Origin: Telmatactis stephensoni | Lineage: Eukaryota > Cnidaria > Anthozoa > Actiniaria > Isophelliidae | NCBI GenBank assembly: GCA_029948255.1 | Contig: JALIZF010001688.1 | Location: 51,001 to 115,000 of the forward strand | DNA: 64,000 bases | Direction: 5' to 3' | Shown here: positions 1 to 15,400 of the stretch, piece by piece | How the letters are laid out: each line of letters starts with the position of its first letter | Numbering within the stretch: position 1 is the stretch's first letter | Program-made: the position numbers and the translations under genes | Notes under the pieces: model-generated | The model's input: the letters and a program-made list of their open reading frames with translations, nothing else | Databases searched by the model: none | What the model was told of the DNA's origin: nothing

Positions 1-186
1 TGAGGTCAAGTGTGGAGATTTATCATGCTTGAACTCGCTTCCATGTTAGAAAAAAAAAACAACCGTCAAACAATGCAAATTCAAGATGGCGCCTCGTGAA
101 TACAGTGAATTATAACTTGCTTGATTGATTGCCGTGGGTTGCTTAATTTCAGCATACTGCATGATTTTAATGTTCCTTTTTTTTAG
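1..186 (+). other. Intron of SLC4 gene (start outside window)
   Basis: No coding signal. It ends in a T-rich acceptor tract and AG at 185-186. Confidence 0.7.
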
Positions 187-498
187 AAACTGATCAAGTT
201 TCTGCCCTTCCATCTGAACGTGTACGCTTCATTCTTGGAGGCCAAGAATTCGAAGTTGAAGGTCATCAAATTTTTGCTGAACTTGATGAGTATGAAGTGA
301 CTGATGATGGCAATGGTGTTTGGAAGGAGTCAGCAAGGTGGTTGAAATTTGAAGAAGATGTCGAAGAAGTTGGTAATAGATGGAGCAAGCCTCATGTTGC
401 TACACTGTCTTTGTACAGTCTTTTTGAATTACGCAGCTGTTTATTGCATGGAACAGTACTTCTTGATTTGAATGCTTCCAACATGGAACAAATATGTG
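187..498 (+). CDS. SLC4: SLC4 exon: cytoplasmic domain, first in window
   Basis: Acceptor ttttttag at 185-186; the first two bases complete a codon from an exon outside the window. Encodes [27 protein letters not shown] sequence in two stretches, then [16 protein letters not shown] and [20 protein letters not shown], the most conserved part of the SLC4 cytoplasmic domain. Donor gtaagt at 499; ends after the first base of an Asp codon. Confidence 0.93.
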
Positions 499-3400
499 GT
501 AAGTATTCTTGACTTACACTTACATCATCGAAAACTTTCCAGGATCGTGAGTGAAATCAAATTAATGTCATTCACTCAAAAGAGCACACAAAAATATGTA
601 ACTCCGCAAAATTTTGAAAGGAAGCAAGTTTTTTTTGCGAAGATATTGCCATTTTAACTGTTCATTCTTTAGTAAGAAATGTATTGGCACTTTGTGATTG
701 GTGTCACTCTACGGGTCACCAAAATATCAACAGATTTCACATCCCGAGTAAATTCAGTGTATATCTTTGTAAAGAGCAAGTAAAACTCCATATGTCCAAG
801 AAATGTTCAGATCCCAAAGAGAATTTTTTGCAAAGATATTAACAATTTCCCAAACTCATTCTTTAATAAGAAATGTCGTCACCATGTTGGTGTTGCTCTG
901 TTATGGATATAAAGAACATACTATAGACCCAACTTTAAGTGATGTATATGAAGCATGTAAGTTTTATATGACGTATGACGTCATGTCAAGAATTGATTTT
1001 AGCATTCCCTTTGTTTGAACAATAATCTATGCACTGCTGTGCAAGTCTCTGACCTGACTTGCTTTGAAAAACATCATGAACTGGGCCCGGTTGTACGAAG
1101 GTTGGATAAAGTTATCCACCGGATAAAAGTTATCCACTGTATAGATTTTGTATAGATTTTATCCGCTGGATAAGGATTTATCCGCTGGATAGCGCTATTC
1201 ACCCTTCGTACAACGGGCCCCTGTAGAAAAGGTTTTGCCATCCACACAAGAAGACTAACCACTGAATGATATCATTGACTTGTAATTTTATGTGTAATGA
1301 TCAAGATATTATCAAGACTACAATCAGAATGCATTTTAGCTTGTCAATAACCTTCAGATGGCCCTTAATGTATACCAATACTGCAAATTTATAAAAAGCT
1401 TGAACATGCACATTGTAGGCTAGATGAAAGATTGGTGCAGAAGAGAAATTAAAATAATAACAAAGCCATTTTTCAACGTGTGCCCAGCCTATGGCCTGGG
1501 CCTGAGTAAAATTTTAAAATTTAACTTCAATGAAAAGAAAGGTGGAAAACATCACAGAATATTTTGCTAATTTGACTTAACGACATTCGCAGGCAGTTGA
1601 ATTTGTGATTTCATTTTAATGAAATTTTGCATACAGAAACTTTATAATAATATACACTTTGAGTAAACGAGAAGAAATGAGGGGGTACCATATTCGTTTT
1701 CGAGCTATCATCCACACAATTTTGATGAAATTGCCAAAGAAAAGCACACGAAATAATTATGCTATATGTGTGTTGCAAGAAATGGATACTAAAATATAAA
1801 ATGCATATTAAACGACCAGAAATTTCATCTGCAGTTGTGTGAGACTATTATTAACAACATTTATTGGAGATTTAAGCATTAATGAATCTCTCCGAGTTTT
1901 GACAAGCGTTAATGCTGCTGTTGAAATCCGCAGTATTCAATGATGTGAAGGATTCAATGATGTGAAGGGGTGTAATTTTTAGCAAAAAAAAGTCATTAAG
2001 TCCCTTGTGATGTAAGTCCCTTGTAACTTAGATCATATAAAGTCAAATTATCATAAGTATTTCTTAAGAAATTCTTATTTTGTAAACACAGACACAACTA
2101 GGCATATAAGGTGTATGAGGCATCATGATAGATTTAGTAGGGGCAGGGGTCATATCATAGGATGTGGGGGAAAAATTGTGGATTTTTTTTAGGATCATAT
2201 GGAAAAATTGTAAATTATGCAGAAAATTATGGGGGATGATGTCATAACTTAAAGGCCCACTTGGATGAAAATTGGAAACTGATTATTTTTATCTGAAAAT
2301 GAATGTAGTTAAATAAATAGCTTCCCTCTGCCTAAAAATCTGCATTTCAAGTTTATTATCAAAGAGAAATTGTGTTATTAAGTCTAAAAGAACAATAGGG
2401 TTGAGTAAATGACATCATTTACATGTACTCACAACTTAAATGCTAAAATACTTGACAATTTCTATTCGTCTTGTTTGAATGTAAAGAAAATATAATTGCT
2501 TTTGGTGATTATTGGGAGTCGTACAGATGGGTTTTATTAGTTTCAAGTCATTCCCAATTTTAATTTATTTTCATCCAATTACTCCTTTAAAAGCTAAAAT
2601 AAGAGAAATGACACGTAGACATGTTTTGTTTCTTGAATTGGTTTTACAAAATAAATGTATTGTCATGCTTTTTGATAAATACCACTAACCAATAGCCATG
2701 TTATGGGTGAGAGAACTGGACAATGTCTGGATTGCTGGTTAACCATCCACCATCTTGTACAGCCAACAAACATGGGACGTGGGCTGGGGTACAGTTCCAG
2801 TCCCTTAGCGGATATTTATTAGATGCCTAGTCTTTTCATGAAAAAACAAAACAAAATGGCGTTGCATTGATGATGGATATTTTACAGATTAAAATGAACT
2901 TTATATACTTTGTATAGTGGTAAGAAACCCAGAAAACACTATTCAAGCAAGCTAGAGAGATAAATGATATACATTGTATTTGTTTTTGGTTATTTGACAT
3001 TATGCACGATTTGTGAAATATTATTGTGTGAAACATGGTCGATTATGCAGATCTGCGCCAGTGCATCCTATTGGGACCCCTGTAGGGGGCATCATTGGAC
3101 AATGGGTGTTAAGAGGTAACTGGTCTGACATTAGACTAATGGTTACCACTTTGGCCTACTCTTTTAAAAATTGAGATATTTAGATATTCGTATATTTTTT
3201 TTCATTTGCTTCATTCAATAGATTTAATCTTAGATGATTTAGTATACACCAATCAGTTGGAGCAAGATAACCGTGCAAAAGTTAAAGAAGTACTTTTACA
3301 AAAACATGTTCATCAGTTTGAAAGAGCAAATGTTCGCAAACCTAAAACATCAAAGAGTATTGGACAGCACTTTGCCAACCTTGGATCTAGAAAAGCATCT

Positions 3401-6400
3401 GCCCCAACAGTAGCTGGAATGGAGAAGAAGAAGCCAGTGATTGAGGGATCAAAGTCTGTGCCATTCAATCTGACAGCTTTGCAAGAGGAACCTGAGCCAG
3501 TCAAAGCATTTCCCTATATACCTTCAGCTGTGTCATTAGTAGATGAAGGTGCAGAGCGTGCAGATGATGAAGAATGCAAGGATGATATTGCCAATGATAC
3601 AGTAGGTTTCCAGTTGCTACACAACCATTATTAATTACATAACACATAAAATGCAATCCACGTGATGGCATAACCTTTGTGGATTATGAAAATAAATGTA
3701 AATGTAAATACATAGATCTACATTATTCAAGATTGTAAAGTCATTAGATATCACACCTACTTAGAATAACATGAAGAATTACAGCTGAATATGAAGTCAA
3801 ATTATTGCTGTTTTGGACTCCCAACTTACTGAAGCAAATGGACCTTACAGTGTACCAATATCAAAAGGTCGGTAAAGGGATTGGGGTCCTTATAACTGGC
3901 CAGTATTTAAACTAATGGTAATTGTAGCATGATGTCAGTGACCAATTTGATATCAATATTGCAAACTAGCTAGATGACTGAACATAGTAAAATGAAGTAA
4001 TGGGAATTACTGTATACTGCAGTCAATGGTGTAAATACATGTACTGCTTATCATGTGACTAGCTATATCTGCAATGGAGAAAGAAAGGCCTGACACCAGG
4101 CTAACACTACACTATCATATTATCTTACAGTTTGATTATAACTTCATGAAGAAAATACCCCTTGGAGCTGAAGCATCCAATGCTCTTGTGGGTGAAGTGG
4201 ACTTCCTCAAAAAGCCCATCATAGCATTTGTACGGCTTGAAAATAGTCTTGTTCTTGGTGATCTGACTGAGGTACCTCTACCAACAAGGTTTATTTTTGT
4301 CATGCTGGGTCCAGCAGGTACACCAGGCAGATATCATGAGGTTGGAAGAGCTATTGCAACTTTAATGTCTGATGAGGTTAGCCATATTCATTCTTTGCTA
4401 AGCTTATTCATCTTAGCAGTTCAATGTGGAGAGAGTACTACACATTACCTCTTTCTTGCTTTCATTTGATTTGATTTGGACATATAGTGAATGATTATGA
4501 CTGGACTGACTGTTTTTTGAAATTAATTAATAAATTTTTTAAATTAATTTATTATTTTTGTCAGATTTTCCATGAAGTGGCTTACAGAGCTAATTGTCGT
4601 GAGGATCTTTTATCTGGTATTGATGAATTCTTAATGCAGGTAAATTTAGGTCAACTAAAGGTTACTCCATGACAGCAACATACAACTTAGTTAAGGGTGT
4701 ACTGACATATATCGTTGCTGTGCAACAGTTGCTATGCAAAATAGGGTCTTATTTTGGCCGGCAAAATTGAATAGACGCACGCGCGCGTGTTTTTGGCGAG
4801 AATCGTTTAACTTCCGTTTGAGCGACGCACACCTGACAAAAAGGACTCATTTTCATTCTTATTGCGCATGCGCGGGACACTTTACTTCCGGTTTCTTTAA
4901 AAAGCTATAATCTTTGGCGAATTTCATCAGAACGGAGTGTTTTTTCAATATTTATATTCTTTTCAGCCTTTTCTTCCAAGCCGAGCATGGGATTTGCGAA
5001 AAATTGAGAAATACGAAAGTTATTGGCATAAGTCGATCATAAGTCGATCATTTTTGAAATCCTAAAAGGCTTATTTGGAAACCATTCTTAAAACCCATGC
5101 TCGATTCTATGCACCTTCGTCTCAAGATTAAAATAATGCATTTTAAATTCTCAAATATACAGTGCTGAAAAAAATTATAGCTTTTTTCTGTGTCTGTGAC
5201 GTCACATGATGGCGTCATGCAATGGCGTCATAAAATGCGAAAGTTCCCTCAGGGAAGACAAACTACAAAATATAAAAGCGATATGACAATTTGGTGGCAT
5301 TTTATAGAATTTTCAAATTTCCCTAGCAACGGGCCATTTTTATATGTCAGTACACCCTTAACCAAATTTTAGCAAGTCTGTTCAAATTGCTAATTAAAAT
5401 TACAATGTACAAACTAGTAGTTTCTATTAGAAAGGTAAGTGCTATGAGAATACGGTTTATGAAGCTGAAGCCTCGCTGAGTCATGTATTTAATACATACA
5501 TACATACATGATTGAGACTCCCTCAACAGGGCTTTTCAGCTCAATTTACAAATCCTAACTAAATCATATAAATCAAACAGAAATGGATTAAGAATCCCAA
5601 CTGGCAAGGAGGCAAACCAGTTGGCTATATTACAAGCATGGCCGAGAAACTGAATTTGAACTAATCGAAATCGGAACAAAATTCAGTCTCAGCTAGTGGC
5701 CAGAGCGGGAATCGAACCTGGGACCGCCAGATTGCGAGACCAACACTCTGACCACTCGGCCATGCTGCCTCCTTTTGATATTTACACTCTTCTTGTTTGG
5801 TGTCCAGTGTTAGTGCTCTAATTCTTCTGTTTCATAGTTTAAAGCTTGTTTCAAATGCTAAATCTAACCTGCTAAATTCAATGTTAATAAGATAATAATG
5901 AGTAGAAACAAAAGATTGGAGTAATTTGCAATGAATTTGGGACATGTGTGATTAAGAATTTGAAACAGGCAACTGCTGGGGGCATGTATCGTGGTACCAA
6001 GATCATCGCCAGTGAAATCCGAAGATGTCGATTTCTCAAGAATAGTAGGCTGCTCACTGGTGCTCGCAGCAACTAGAATTAAAAGCTCAAGGGATCTTTG
6101 ACATCAGATGGTTGGAGATCATTTGTTACACTTCCTCTCCCCCTCCCTGTCTGGTTGTGTGCTGTTTCACTACTAGCCAGTAGGATTGTAAGAGATGAAC
6201 CATTGCACTTTTGACCTCTCTAAATGGATTACATTTAGAATCTGTAAATTTTCAACTAGATACATGAACATTAATTTTTGAAAATCTTTCTTTAATCTTC
6301 AAAGCCTTGGAACAAATAAATCAGTTTTTCTTTTTTTCATATCTACTGATTGCATGCAAATTTTATGTGTTGTCAACTCAGACTGGACTCAGAAAACAAA

Positions 6401-9400
6401 AAGACAGACATGCTTAATCCTTATAGCCTTAATTCATGTCTAATATTACAATGTATGTTAATGCTAATAAAAGGCCAACATGTTCCTGAAGTCTTTCATT
6501 TGTTTCATATCTTTATCAGCACTGACTTTCAAAACATACCTCAGTTTGGCAAAAATGTTAGCCTTTCTCGGACTGGTCAAAATTTAACAATAAAAGAACC
6601 CATATGTACCATTAACAATTTCCAACCATCTGATAATCAGCCATTTTTCATAAATGGGGGTTTATATTGGGGTCTCATTTTCAGAATTTTACAGTGTTCC
6701 AAAATGTTAACAATTTGGTTATTATAGGGAGTAGTAAACTCTGAAACCTCTCTGTTGTGCTGGTGCTTGTATAGTTGATAGCAAAAAGGTCCTCCTACAA
6801 TATCCTGGTTTTTTTTGCTACTACTATAGGTAACTAGCATGCCATAACCACACTGATGACTTGCTACATCCATACTAATCCAGTTAAATTTGATCATTTG
6901 TATCTTAAGGCTATGACTGTTTTGTTTCCAGGTGACAGTGTTACCACCAGGAGAGTGGGATCCTTCCATTCGTATAGAGCCTCCAGCAACAATTCCCTCT
7001 CAAGAAAAACGACTGGAATGGGGTTGTAAAAATGATGAAGATCATGATCCAGCTGACAGAGAAGAACATCTCCGCAGAACAGGAAGGTAGGAACTATTCA
7101 TAAAAATAATATTATATAGGGTGACTTTAAATTTGGTTTATTTTGTTCATTAGTGTTCTTAGACTAGAATATTTTTATGTACATGATTAGCTTTATACAA
7201 GTAAAAAATGCAGTTCAGGGTAAAGAATGTGTTGTATATGTTACAATCTAGTTATCAGCTCATTAAGTTCAACTTGTGGTTTTAGGTCTCACGGTACTTA
7301 TTTATAAAGAAAAGCTCAAAAACATATTCTTAACGTTATGTTTTCTCTCTATGTAAAAAAAGTTAAAATTTTGGTTAAAAACTATGAATAAGCTTCACCA
7401 ATATTGAGTTTACATGACAGTGTTGACAAATATCAACCAATTAGTTACAGCACTGGTTCACTGGTAAATATTTTGAAATGAACTTTTTCTAAGATGATTT
7501 TTCTTTAGATCTCTATTAACTTGCTCTCAGAAGCACAAATTAATCATAGTTTTTGATTTCTCATGAGAAGCAGTTAAACTACAGAAAGGGCTCAAATGTC
7601 AAACATTCAAATAATAGCGGAGCTCCCGCGCGGGCCAAAGGCCCGCGCGAGCGGAGCACCATACCTAAGAAAAAATGGTAACCCATCGAGTTGATTTTTC
7701 ATGGACACACAGGGAGCCCAACGGCTGTACGTCCGTCCGTACATACATACATACATACATACATACGTCCGTACATACGTCCGTGTACATCGCGATGCTG
7801 ATTGGCTGATTGCTTTTTGGCGCCAACTTGACGCGCGCTGACACTTTGAAAACTGAAAATTTACAAGTTTCCTTGCAGTTTTAACTTGCAAAGCTTAAAA
7901 GTAGTATTCTCGAAACCTCGTAAAAATTTAGCGATTTTGATGAACATTAATCTGTGCCAATCTTGACAGGTTAAAGCGAAAAAAACCGTACGTTTGAATT
8001 TTTTTCGGGCCTGGTGTCGTTTTAAAAACTGCTCGAAAGACGAAAGACACAGAGGATATTTTCAAAGTTGGACGACTTTTTAGTTGGATTCGTAGTTTAA
8101 AAAAATTCCTCATAATGAATAAGTCATTGAGGATCGTGTATTCTTCGTTTCGTGAAGATGCCTTCAATAAAGCTGCTTAAAAATCTAGCCAAAGTTGGAA
8201 ATAAATCAAGAATCGTCTGCATTGAGCGTGAAACAAGGACCAGTATGCTTCGAAAAGACAACAAGGAAAGCACTTCAAGGTAAAGACCCTGGCCAGAAAA
8301 TGATATCAAAAAGTCTCTTGTACCTATATTTGATCTTTTATCTTTGATTTGGGATTGATGACTTAAAAAAAACCTTTTATGCACGTTGAACTGTGGCCAA
8401 GTTTAAAGAAACACTCGATCAAGCCTTACATGAAAATAATGTACAACGACATTTTGTTTTACGGTGAACTTTTTGCACTAGTTCTAATAATAATAAAATT
8501 AGTAAAAAAATTGATTTTGAACTTATTTCAACCCCACTAATGTGTAAATACAGCTCAAGTTTTGGTCTGGAATTTAATGAAACAATTGACAGGAAAAAAA
8601 GAAGGAATTTTGCCATGCAAACTAGAATTGTTTTTATACTTTATTCATCTGGATGAAGTTGCTCAGTGAGCCCTGTGAAGCCTTAAATACAGACTGAAAA
8701 TGCTTAATTCCTTGTTTTCTTGTTATTTCAATTAGCTGTTTTTATAATCACTTTAAATTGTATTATCAGTGTAATCTGGAAGAGAAAAGTGGGAGACAAG
8801 TATTCGCCTAGCTAGTGTGTCATTCTTTTCTACATTAAATAACAAAACAAAATAACAACAACAACCACAAAAAACAAGATGTCACAAATATAGTGAAGAC
8901 AGACAAATCAATATATGTTGTTCTGTAATATTCAGGATGTCGAAAAGGTTTAATTACTTGTATCAATTTAAAAAAATGTTTTGGAGATTTTGCTTTCTAT
9001 TTCTGAAAATTATGAACCCTTACAAAGTCAGTTATGAAATCTGACAGTGAATCTGAATATTAAAATTTACTGTAACAAAGGTCACTGAGCATACAAGCCC
9101 ATACAATATACAAACCAAAACCAAAACTTATTTTAAAAATGCTTTTTAAATAATCTTCATTTCAACTTTTTCAATTACCACAGGAAGCCCAATTCATTTG
9201 AATCAAGAACATAAAAAAATTAAAATTGAAATTGGAGCTTTGCTTTTAGGTAGTAGTTGTTTTGAGTTGTTTTACAATTTCATCTAAAGTCATGATTAGT
9301 GTAACCGGAAGAGAGAATTCTTGTTTCGTGTAAAGACAACTATTTATCAGTGTCATTCTACTCTACATAATAAAAAAAAAAACCAAGATGCCACAATACT

Positions 9401-12400
9401 GTCAAGACAGAAAAATCTAAATATAATTTTCTGCAATGTCTAATTGTTTAATTGAAGGATGTTGAATTAGGTTCAGTATTTATGTGAATGAAATCAGTTT
9501 GAGGGATTTTTGCATCCTATTTCTGAGAATTATGAAGCACTACTACTAAGTCAATTATAAAATCTGACACAAATATCTGAATAAATATCACTATGGTCAC
9601 TGAGTTGAAAGCCTTATAATTCTCAGGAGACTGAAGGGCAAGAAATAAAGCTTGATCTATAGTCTTTATTTCAACTTTTACAACAAAATGCAATATTTGT
9701 TTGCCTATTACCACAGCAAGCCCAATTCATTTGAATCAAAAACGTCAAAATAAAACAAAGTATTTAAAATTATTATTATATTTAAATGGGAGCTCCGCTA
9801 TTAGGTAGTACCTAATTTTTATATTATGTTTGATCACAGCAGGGACCCTGCATTTTTAGGGGCCTTAAGCTGTTGTGTTAAGGTATCAGGGTACCCCTAG
9901 CGACCGGTGTGCTTTCAACTCTATATTGCGCCAAAACGTTTAGTCTAAACCCCATTAAAGTATACATTTTTAGAAAGCTGAATAAATGTAGAAACTATTT
10001 AATCTATTATTTTTATCTTTTTTTTTCCTTTTAGATTAGAGCGAATTATTCAAATTTTCACTGAGTTGTCTTTGCAGATTTCCTGGTCAATCAATATTGA
10101 TCCAAAAACAATGTTTACTATCTTTCTGAGATCATGGGATATCACTTGTCAAAAGTGTGTCATGATCTCAGAAAGATAGTAAACATTGTTTTTGGATCAA
10201 TATTGATTGACCAGAAACTTTGCGAAGACACCTCGGTGAAAATTTGAATAATTCGCTCTAACCTAAAAGGACAAAATTGTTTTACGATAAAAATAATAGA
10301 AATAGTTTCTACAATTATTCAGCTTTCTAAAAATGTATACTTTAATGGGGTTTAGACTAAAAGTTTTGGCGCAATATAGAGTTGAATGTACACCGGTCGC
10401 TAGGGGTACCCTGATACCTTAACTGATATTTTGGATGGTGCTGAAGGCCACCACAAAGGACCAGGAGGTTTAGGAGCCATGGTGTTTGTAGAGCAATACA
10501 GGGATGCGTGCTTTTTCAACATGTTTTTTTCTGGGTGTTGTGTTACAAATCAATGTAGCATTCTGCATCCTGACATTTCACATTAAAGTATATTGTTATG
10601 TTTTGTGTTAAAACGCTGTTACATTTTATGTTAAGATGTCATTATATTTTGTGTCATATTTGTTACATTTTGTATTGATTTTTACATTTTGAAGCAAAAC
10701 AATGGGTTCCTTTGTTGCTTTTAATGATTTATGATACTCTTGTTGACAACAATATTTCAAGATGGAATCTTCCCTGATATACAAATTTTTCATGGCTTCC
10801 TCATTTTGACCATCTTAACTTATTTGAGGCCAAAGCATTTTTTCCTTTGATGGTGCTGTCAATAGAGTATTTTTAGGGGTTTAAATGAACATCTCTTGTA
10901 AAATATAGGGAACCCAAACAAAGCATTTAGACATATGTGATAGATGTATATATAATTTTTTATGAAACCATTCATAATCAAAATTACAAAACTAATCTAA
11001 TTTACAATGTTTTTTTTTTAATTTTAATCGTTTTTAATGTATGAGTTTTTTGGTGTGCTTGACATTACAATGGTCTTTTCTTCAAGGTGTTTTGGTGGAC
11101 TAATAGCAGATCTAAAAAGAAGATTACCATGGTATGCTAGAGACTTTAAAGATGCCCTCAGTCCACAATGCATTGCGTCCATTATTTTCATCTACTTTGC
11201 ATGTTTGACACCAATTATTACATTTGGAGGTCTTATGAGCACCAAGACAGATAATTACATGGTAAGGATAGCCATTAAGCTACAATAAATCAATAGTGCC
11301 TATTAAGTTCCATCCCTTGTACTTTTCTAGGGAGCTGTAGAGCAAATGCTTGCCTGTTGCATTGGTGGAGTCCTGTTCTCTCTATTTGGTGGTCAGCCAT
11401 TGATAATTCTTGGTGCCACAGGACCAATGCTTGTATTCGAAGAAATTATCTTTTCATTCTGCACTTTGGCTGATTTAGAATACCTACCCTTTAGAATGTG
11501 GATAGGAATTTGGACCATGTTGTTCTGCTTTGTTCTTGTCATCACAGATGCAAGTTCTCTGGTGTGCTACTTTACCAGATTTACTGAAGAATGCTTTGCT
11601 ACATTGATTGCACTTATATTTATTGTGGAAGGTTTTTCAAAGTTGTGGCATATCAAAGATGAACACCCAATATCAACAGGATACACTGACCATCATGCAT
11701 GTAGTTGTATCATAGAAAAGTCATTCCTAGTCCCTGTACTAGAGAATGGAACTTGGGTCAATAAAACTGTTAGAAATATGTCCATATATGAGGGTGTGTC
11801 AATTCAAGATTGTGAACTTAAAGGTGGAACCCTAACTGGTTTGGCTTGCGATGAAAACGTGTTTTTTCTCTCTGCAATTTTATGTCTTGGTACCTTTGCC
11901 TTGGCTATCTCATTGAAGAGTTTCCGTACAAGTCCATATTTCCCTACAAAGGTAAGTACGTTACCATATTCGCAAATAGAAAATTGGTGTTGTTGGTGAT
12001 CACTGTTCATAACAAAATGTTTCCAACACAGGATAATAAACAGTGTGCATAGAGAGGTCATCTGACATGCATTTAGACAACGATACCCATGGAGATGTGA
12101 CGAGTTGATTTTTGTAATGCTACAAGTAAGAAATAACTTATCACATAAATGGTGGTTTTGTTGCAGCTACGTGCAAAAGTATCAGACTTTGCTGTTCTAA
12201 TATCCATCCTAGTGTTTGTTGGTATTGATCTGGCATTTGGAGTCAACACTCCTAAGCTTAAAATCCCCTTGAGTTTTCGGCCTACAGCTGGTGACAAGAG
12301 AGGTTGGATAGTGCCACCATTAGGCAGAAACCCTGGGTGGATCATTGTAGCAGCCACTATTCCTGCTATTCTTGCTACAATTCTAGTGTTTATGGATCAA

Positions 12401-15400
12401 CAGATCACTGCACTGATCGTTAACAGACGAGAACACAAACTCAAGGTAAACAACAGTAACGTAGAAAATGATCCATTGCATATAGTTACTTACAGTACAC
12501 CCTGTTGTTGTGTTATTAACAGACAGATTTCATGTTGCCATGAGTCTGTATTTAAAACCTTGGATTCTACGAGCGACGGGAGCAGAAACGGCAGCATAAG
12601 CATTCTACCGTCGCCGTGAAAATCGGAAAAATGACGCACGATGAAATGCTCACCTAAAGCAATTAATTTTACTTCCAAGAGAGTTTCTGATCTGATTGGC
12701 CTTTGTTTCCGTCTCTGCTTCCGCTTACGTTCTTCTGGTTTTCACTTCGACATAAGTGACATAAGCAGAGAAGCATAAAGGCTGGTTATCGCGAGCGACG
12801 GAAGCAGAAGCGGAAGCAACATACGCAGACTCAGTGTTGCATTTCTCATCTAAGTGTGAAAAAAGACAATGAACAGTACATACTGAGTCTTCGTATGTTC
12901 CTTCCGCTTCTGCTTCCGTCACTCGTGAAAACCAGCCCTAAGAAAATGGAACCGTTTCGTTTCGTCTCCGTTTTTCTTCCGTCTCCGCTGATTTTTACGA
13001 CAACGGAAGAGCGCTTCTACTTCCGTTTGTGCTTCCGCTTCTGCGCTGGTGAATACCAGGCTAAATAGGTGCATAATTGAGTGCATGGAACTTTTTGATG
13101 TTTTCTTTGCATATCTCGGACTACATGCACACCAAAAGTAGAATCTTTCTGGTTTTAAGGCGCTGTTGCACAGTGCAATTTTTTCAGTCTGCACCTCGTC
13201 TCGCAATGGCGTTGCACGAACCACTGCAGAGTGCAACATACCCTGCATCGCTCAAAATCATTGCGAGGAAACGATTACAGCAAAACGATTTGTGAAACTT
13301 TTTGGGTTTTGCAACGTCATTGCAAGACAAGATACAGAAAACATTGCACCATGTAACAGCGCCTTTATTGTAATACATGTATAACAATATTTGAATTAAT
13401 CAAAGGGGGTGGAATATATGACTGTTCAAACTTTAATTACACACGGTTCCCATCCAACAAGGAAGTGTAACACAGATTTTATAATGACAACAAAAAAGAC
13501 AAAATTCATGAATGGCACGAAAATAAGTGACTCATAATTATTTTATAGAAAGGTGCTGGCTATCATCTTGATCTTCTTCTGGTTGCTATTATTATTGGTA
13601 TTTGTTCAGTGCTTGGTCTTCCGTGGGTTGTAGCTGCCACTGTGTTATCTGTGTCCCATGTTCAGAGTTTATTTGTAGAGTCTCAATGCACTGCTCCTGG
13701 AGAGAAAACCAAGTTCCTTGGTGTAAGGTAAAACCTCATGTCAATCGTATTTGTCTCTTATGACCGTTATTCTATCAACAATACATGCATAGACCGTTTT
13801 TAACGTGACTGCAACTAGTTCCTCCTTTACCTAATGCAGAATGGAGAGCCTTTGCTAAATCTGGAGGGAAAAGCAGCCCCCCCTTAAGTTCGTGTCGGGG
13901 GACAACAACACTGGCAGGTTGTCCGGGGGGGGGGACTCCATTGTAAATGGATCGGCTATGCTCGTCGGAAATTTTTAAAAATACCCCTAAAAGATACCGG
14001 AAGTCTTTTAAGGAGGGCGTGCCTGGACGATTTTTAACCCCTAAGAGATACCAACGATAACAACATTATTATTATGAACATAAAATAGAATGGTCGACAT
14101 GCTTTTTGTTGGGCAAATTTCTTCCATTTGAGAACAAGATGATAAGCGATGGGCTTTTAAACTTCATGAGCTCTAAACTTCAATTTTAACACCCTAAAAG
14201 ATACCAAATCGCTGATTTTTACCCCTAAGAGATACGACAAGCATACCCGATCCTTTTACAATGGAGTCCCCCCCCCCCCCCCTGGGCATGTTGTGTTCTA
14301 GTTTCCCTTGCAGCCGTGTTTTGTCTCGCCATATAAGGCTCCATGGAGGGAGCTTAGCTTGACTGTCGTATGGTAAATGTGTGGTGTTGTTGTTTTTCTT
14401 TTTAGGGAACAGCGTGTCACAGGAACTGTTATTTTTTTACTCATTGGTGTATCGGTGTTAATGACTCCTATTCTTAAGGTCAGGGTGTGCTTCTTATTTT
14501 TGTTTCCTATCTCATCTATCTGCAGCAAATCGTCACGGATATAATATAACAATACCTTAGTTACTGTTGCTATGACAACTAGCTAGTTTTATGTTATATG
14601 TACAGAGGACAATCTAGATATCCACTGAAATCCACTGAACTTGTTCATGGAGCACTATCTAAAGATCTTGTTTGTGGGACGTAAATTATTCTATTTGGAA
14701 ACCTCTGCATGACTGTGGAATGATTAGTTTGGAGTGATATTATGGATCGTATATGATCATTGTCTTTTAACATTTTTTTTACTCATACTTGATCAGGTCA
14801 TTCCAATGCCTGTATTGTTTGGTTTGTTTCTTTACATGGGTTTTTCAGCATTGAAAGGATTACAAGTAAGTAGTTTATTGTAATTCTTTACATCTCTTAA
14901 AGTCCTTATAACATGTAAGTTTTTACAATTTAGAATGAAAGTTGAAGATACCAAATTATTTGGGTTCGATATTTCTACGCTATCATACTGTTTTTGGCAC
15001 AAAAAGCTAAAAGCACATTCAAATTTTCGAGTATCAGAGGAGCCTTGGACGAGGTGTGCCGTGACGTCAAACACGGGACCGACGCTTGTTTGATGCTGAA
15101 GGATTGTATGTTGTTTGGTTGGTTGTGGTAGGGAAATCTTTAAAAATGGCGGGTAATAACGAAAACAAGAGAAAAATACAAGAAAACTTCGATCTTTTGT
15201 GACAACTTGTATACTTTTACTGCAATGTCTTGGTCGATGAGCCCGTGTTTGATGTCCCACAGAAAAGTTCAGCTTAGTCTACAGTGAGCTTCGGAAATTT
15301 TTTAACAGGAATCCCAAATTTACGTTTTTCGACGTCTTTCGGCAAAAAAAACTTACGTAGCGTCATAATTTGCGATTCAGACTTGCGAAAATATTTTTTC

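Noticed and set aside
5690..5773. Functional class-II tRNA on the minus strand
   Set aside because: The B box is good, but the sequence runs into a SINE body and simple-repeat tail rather than a short T-run terminator.
6350..6727. 125-codon plus-strand ORF in an SLC4 intron
   Set aside because: No motif, biased A+T-driven composition, no splice-compatible link to the flanking exons.
14832..15260. 142-codon minus-strand ORF
   Set aside because: Overlaps the conserved SLC4 exon at 14,797-14,865 antisense and has no motif.
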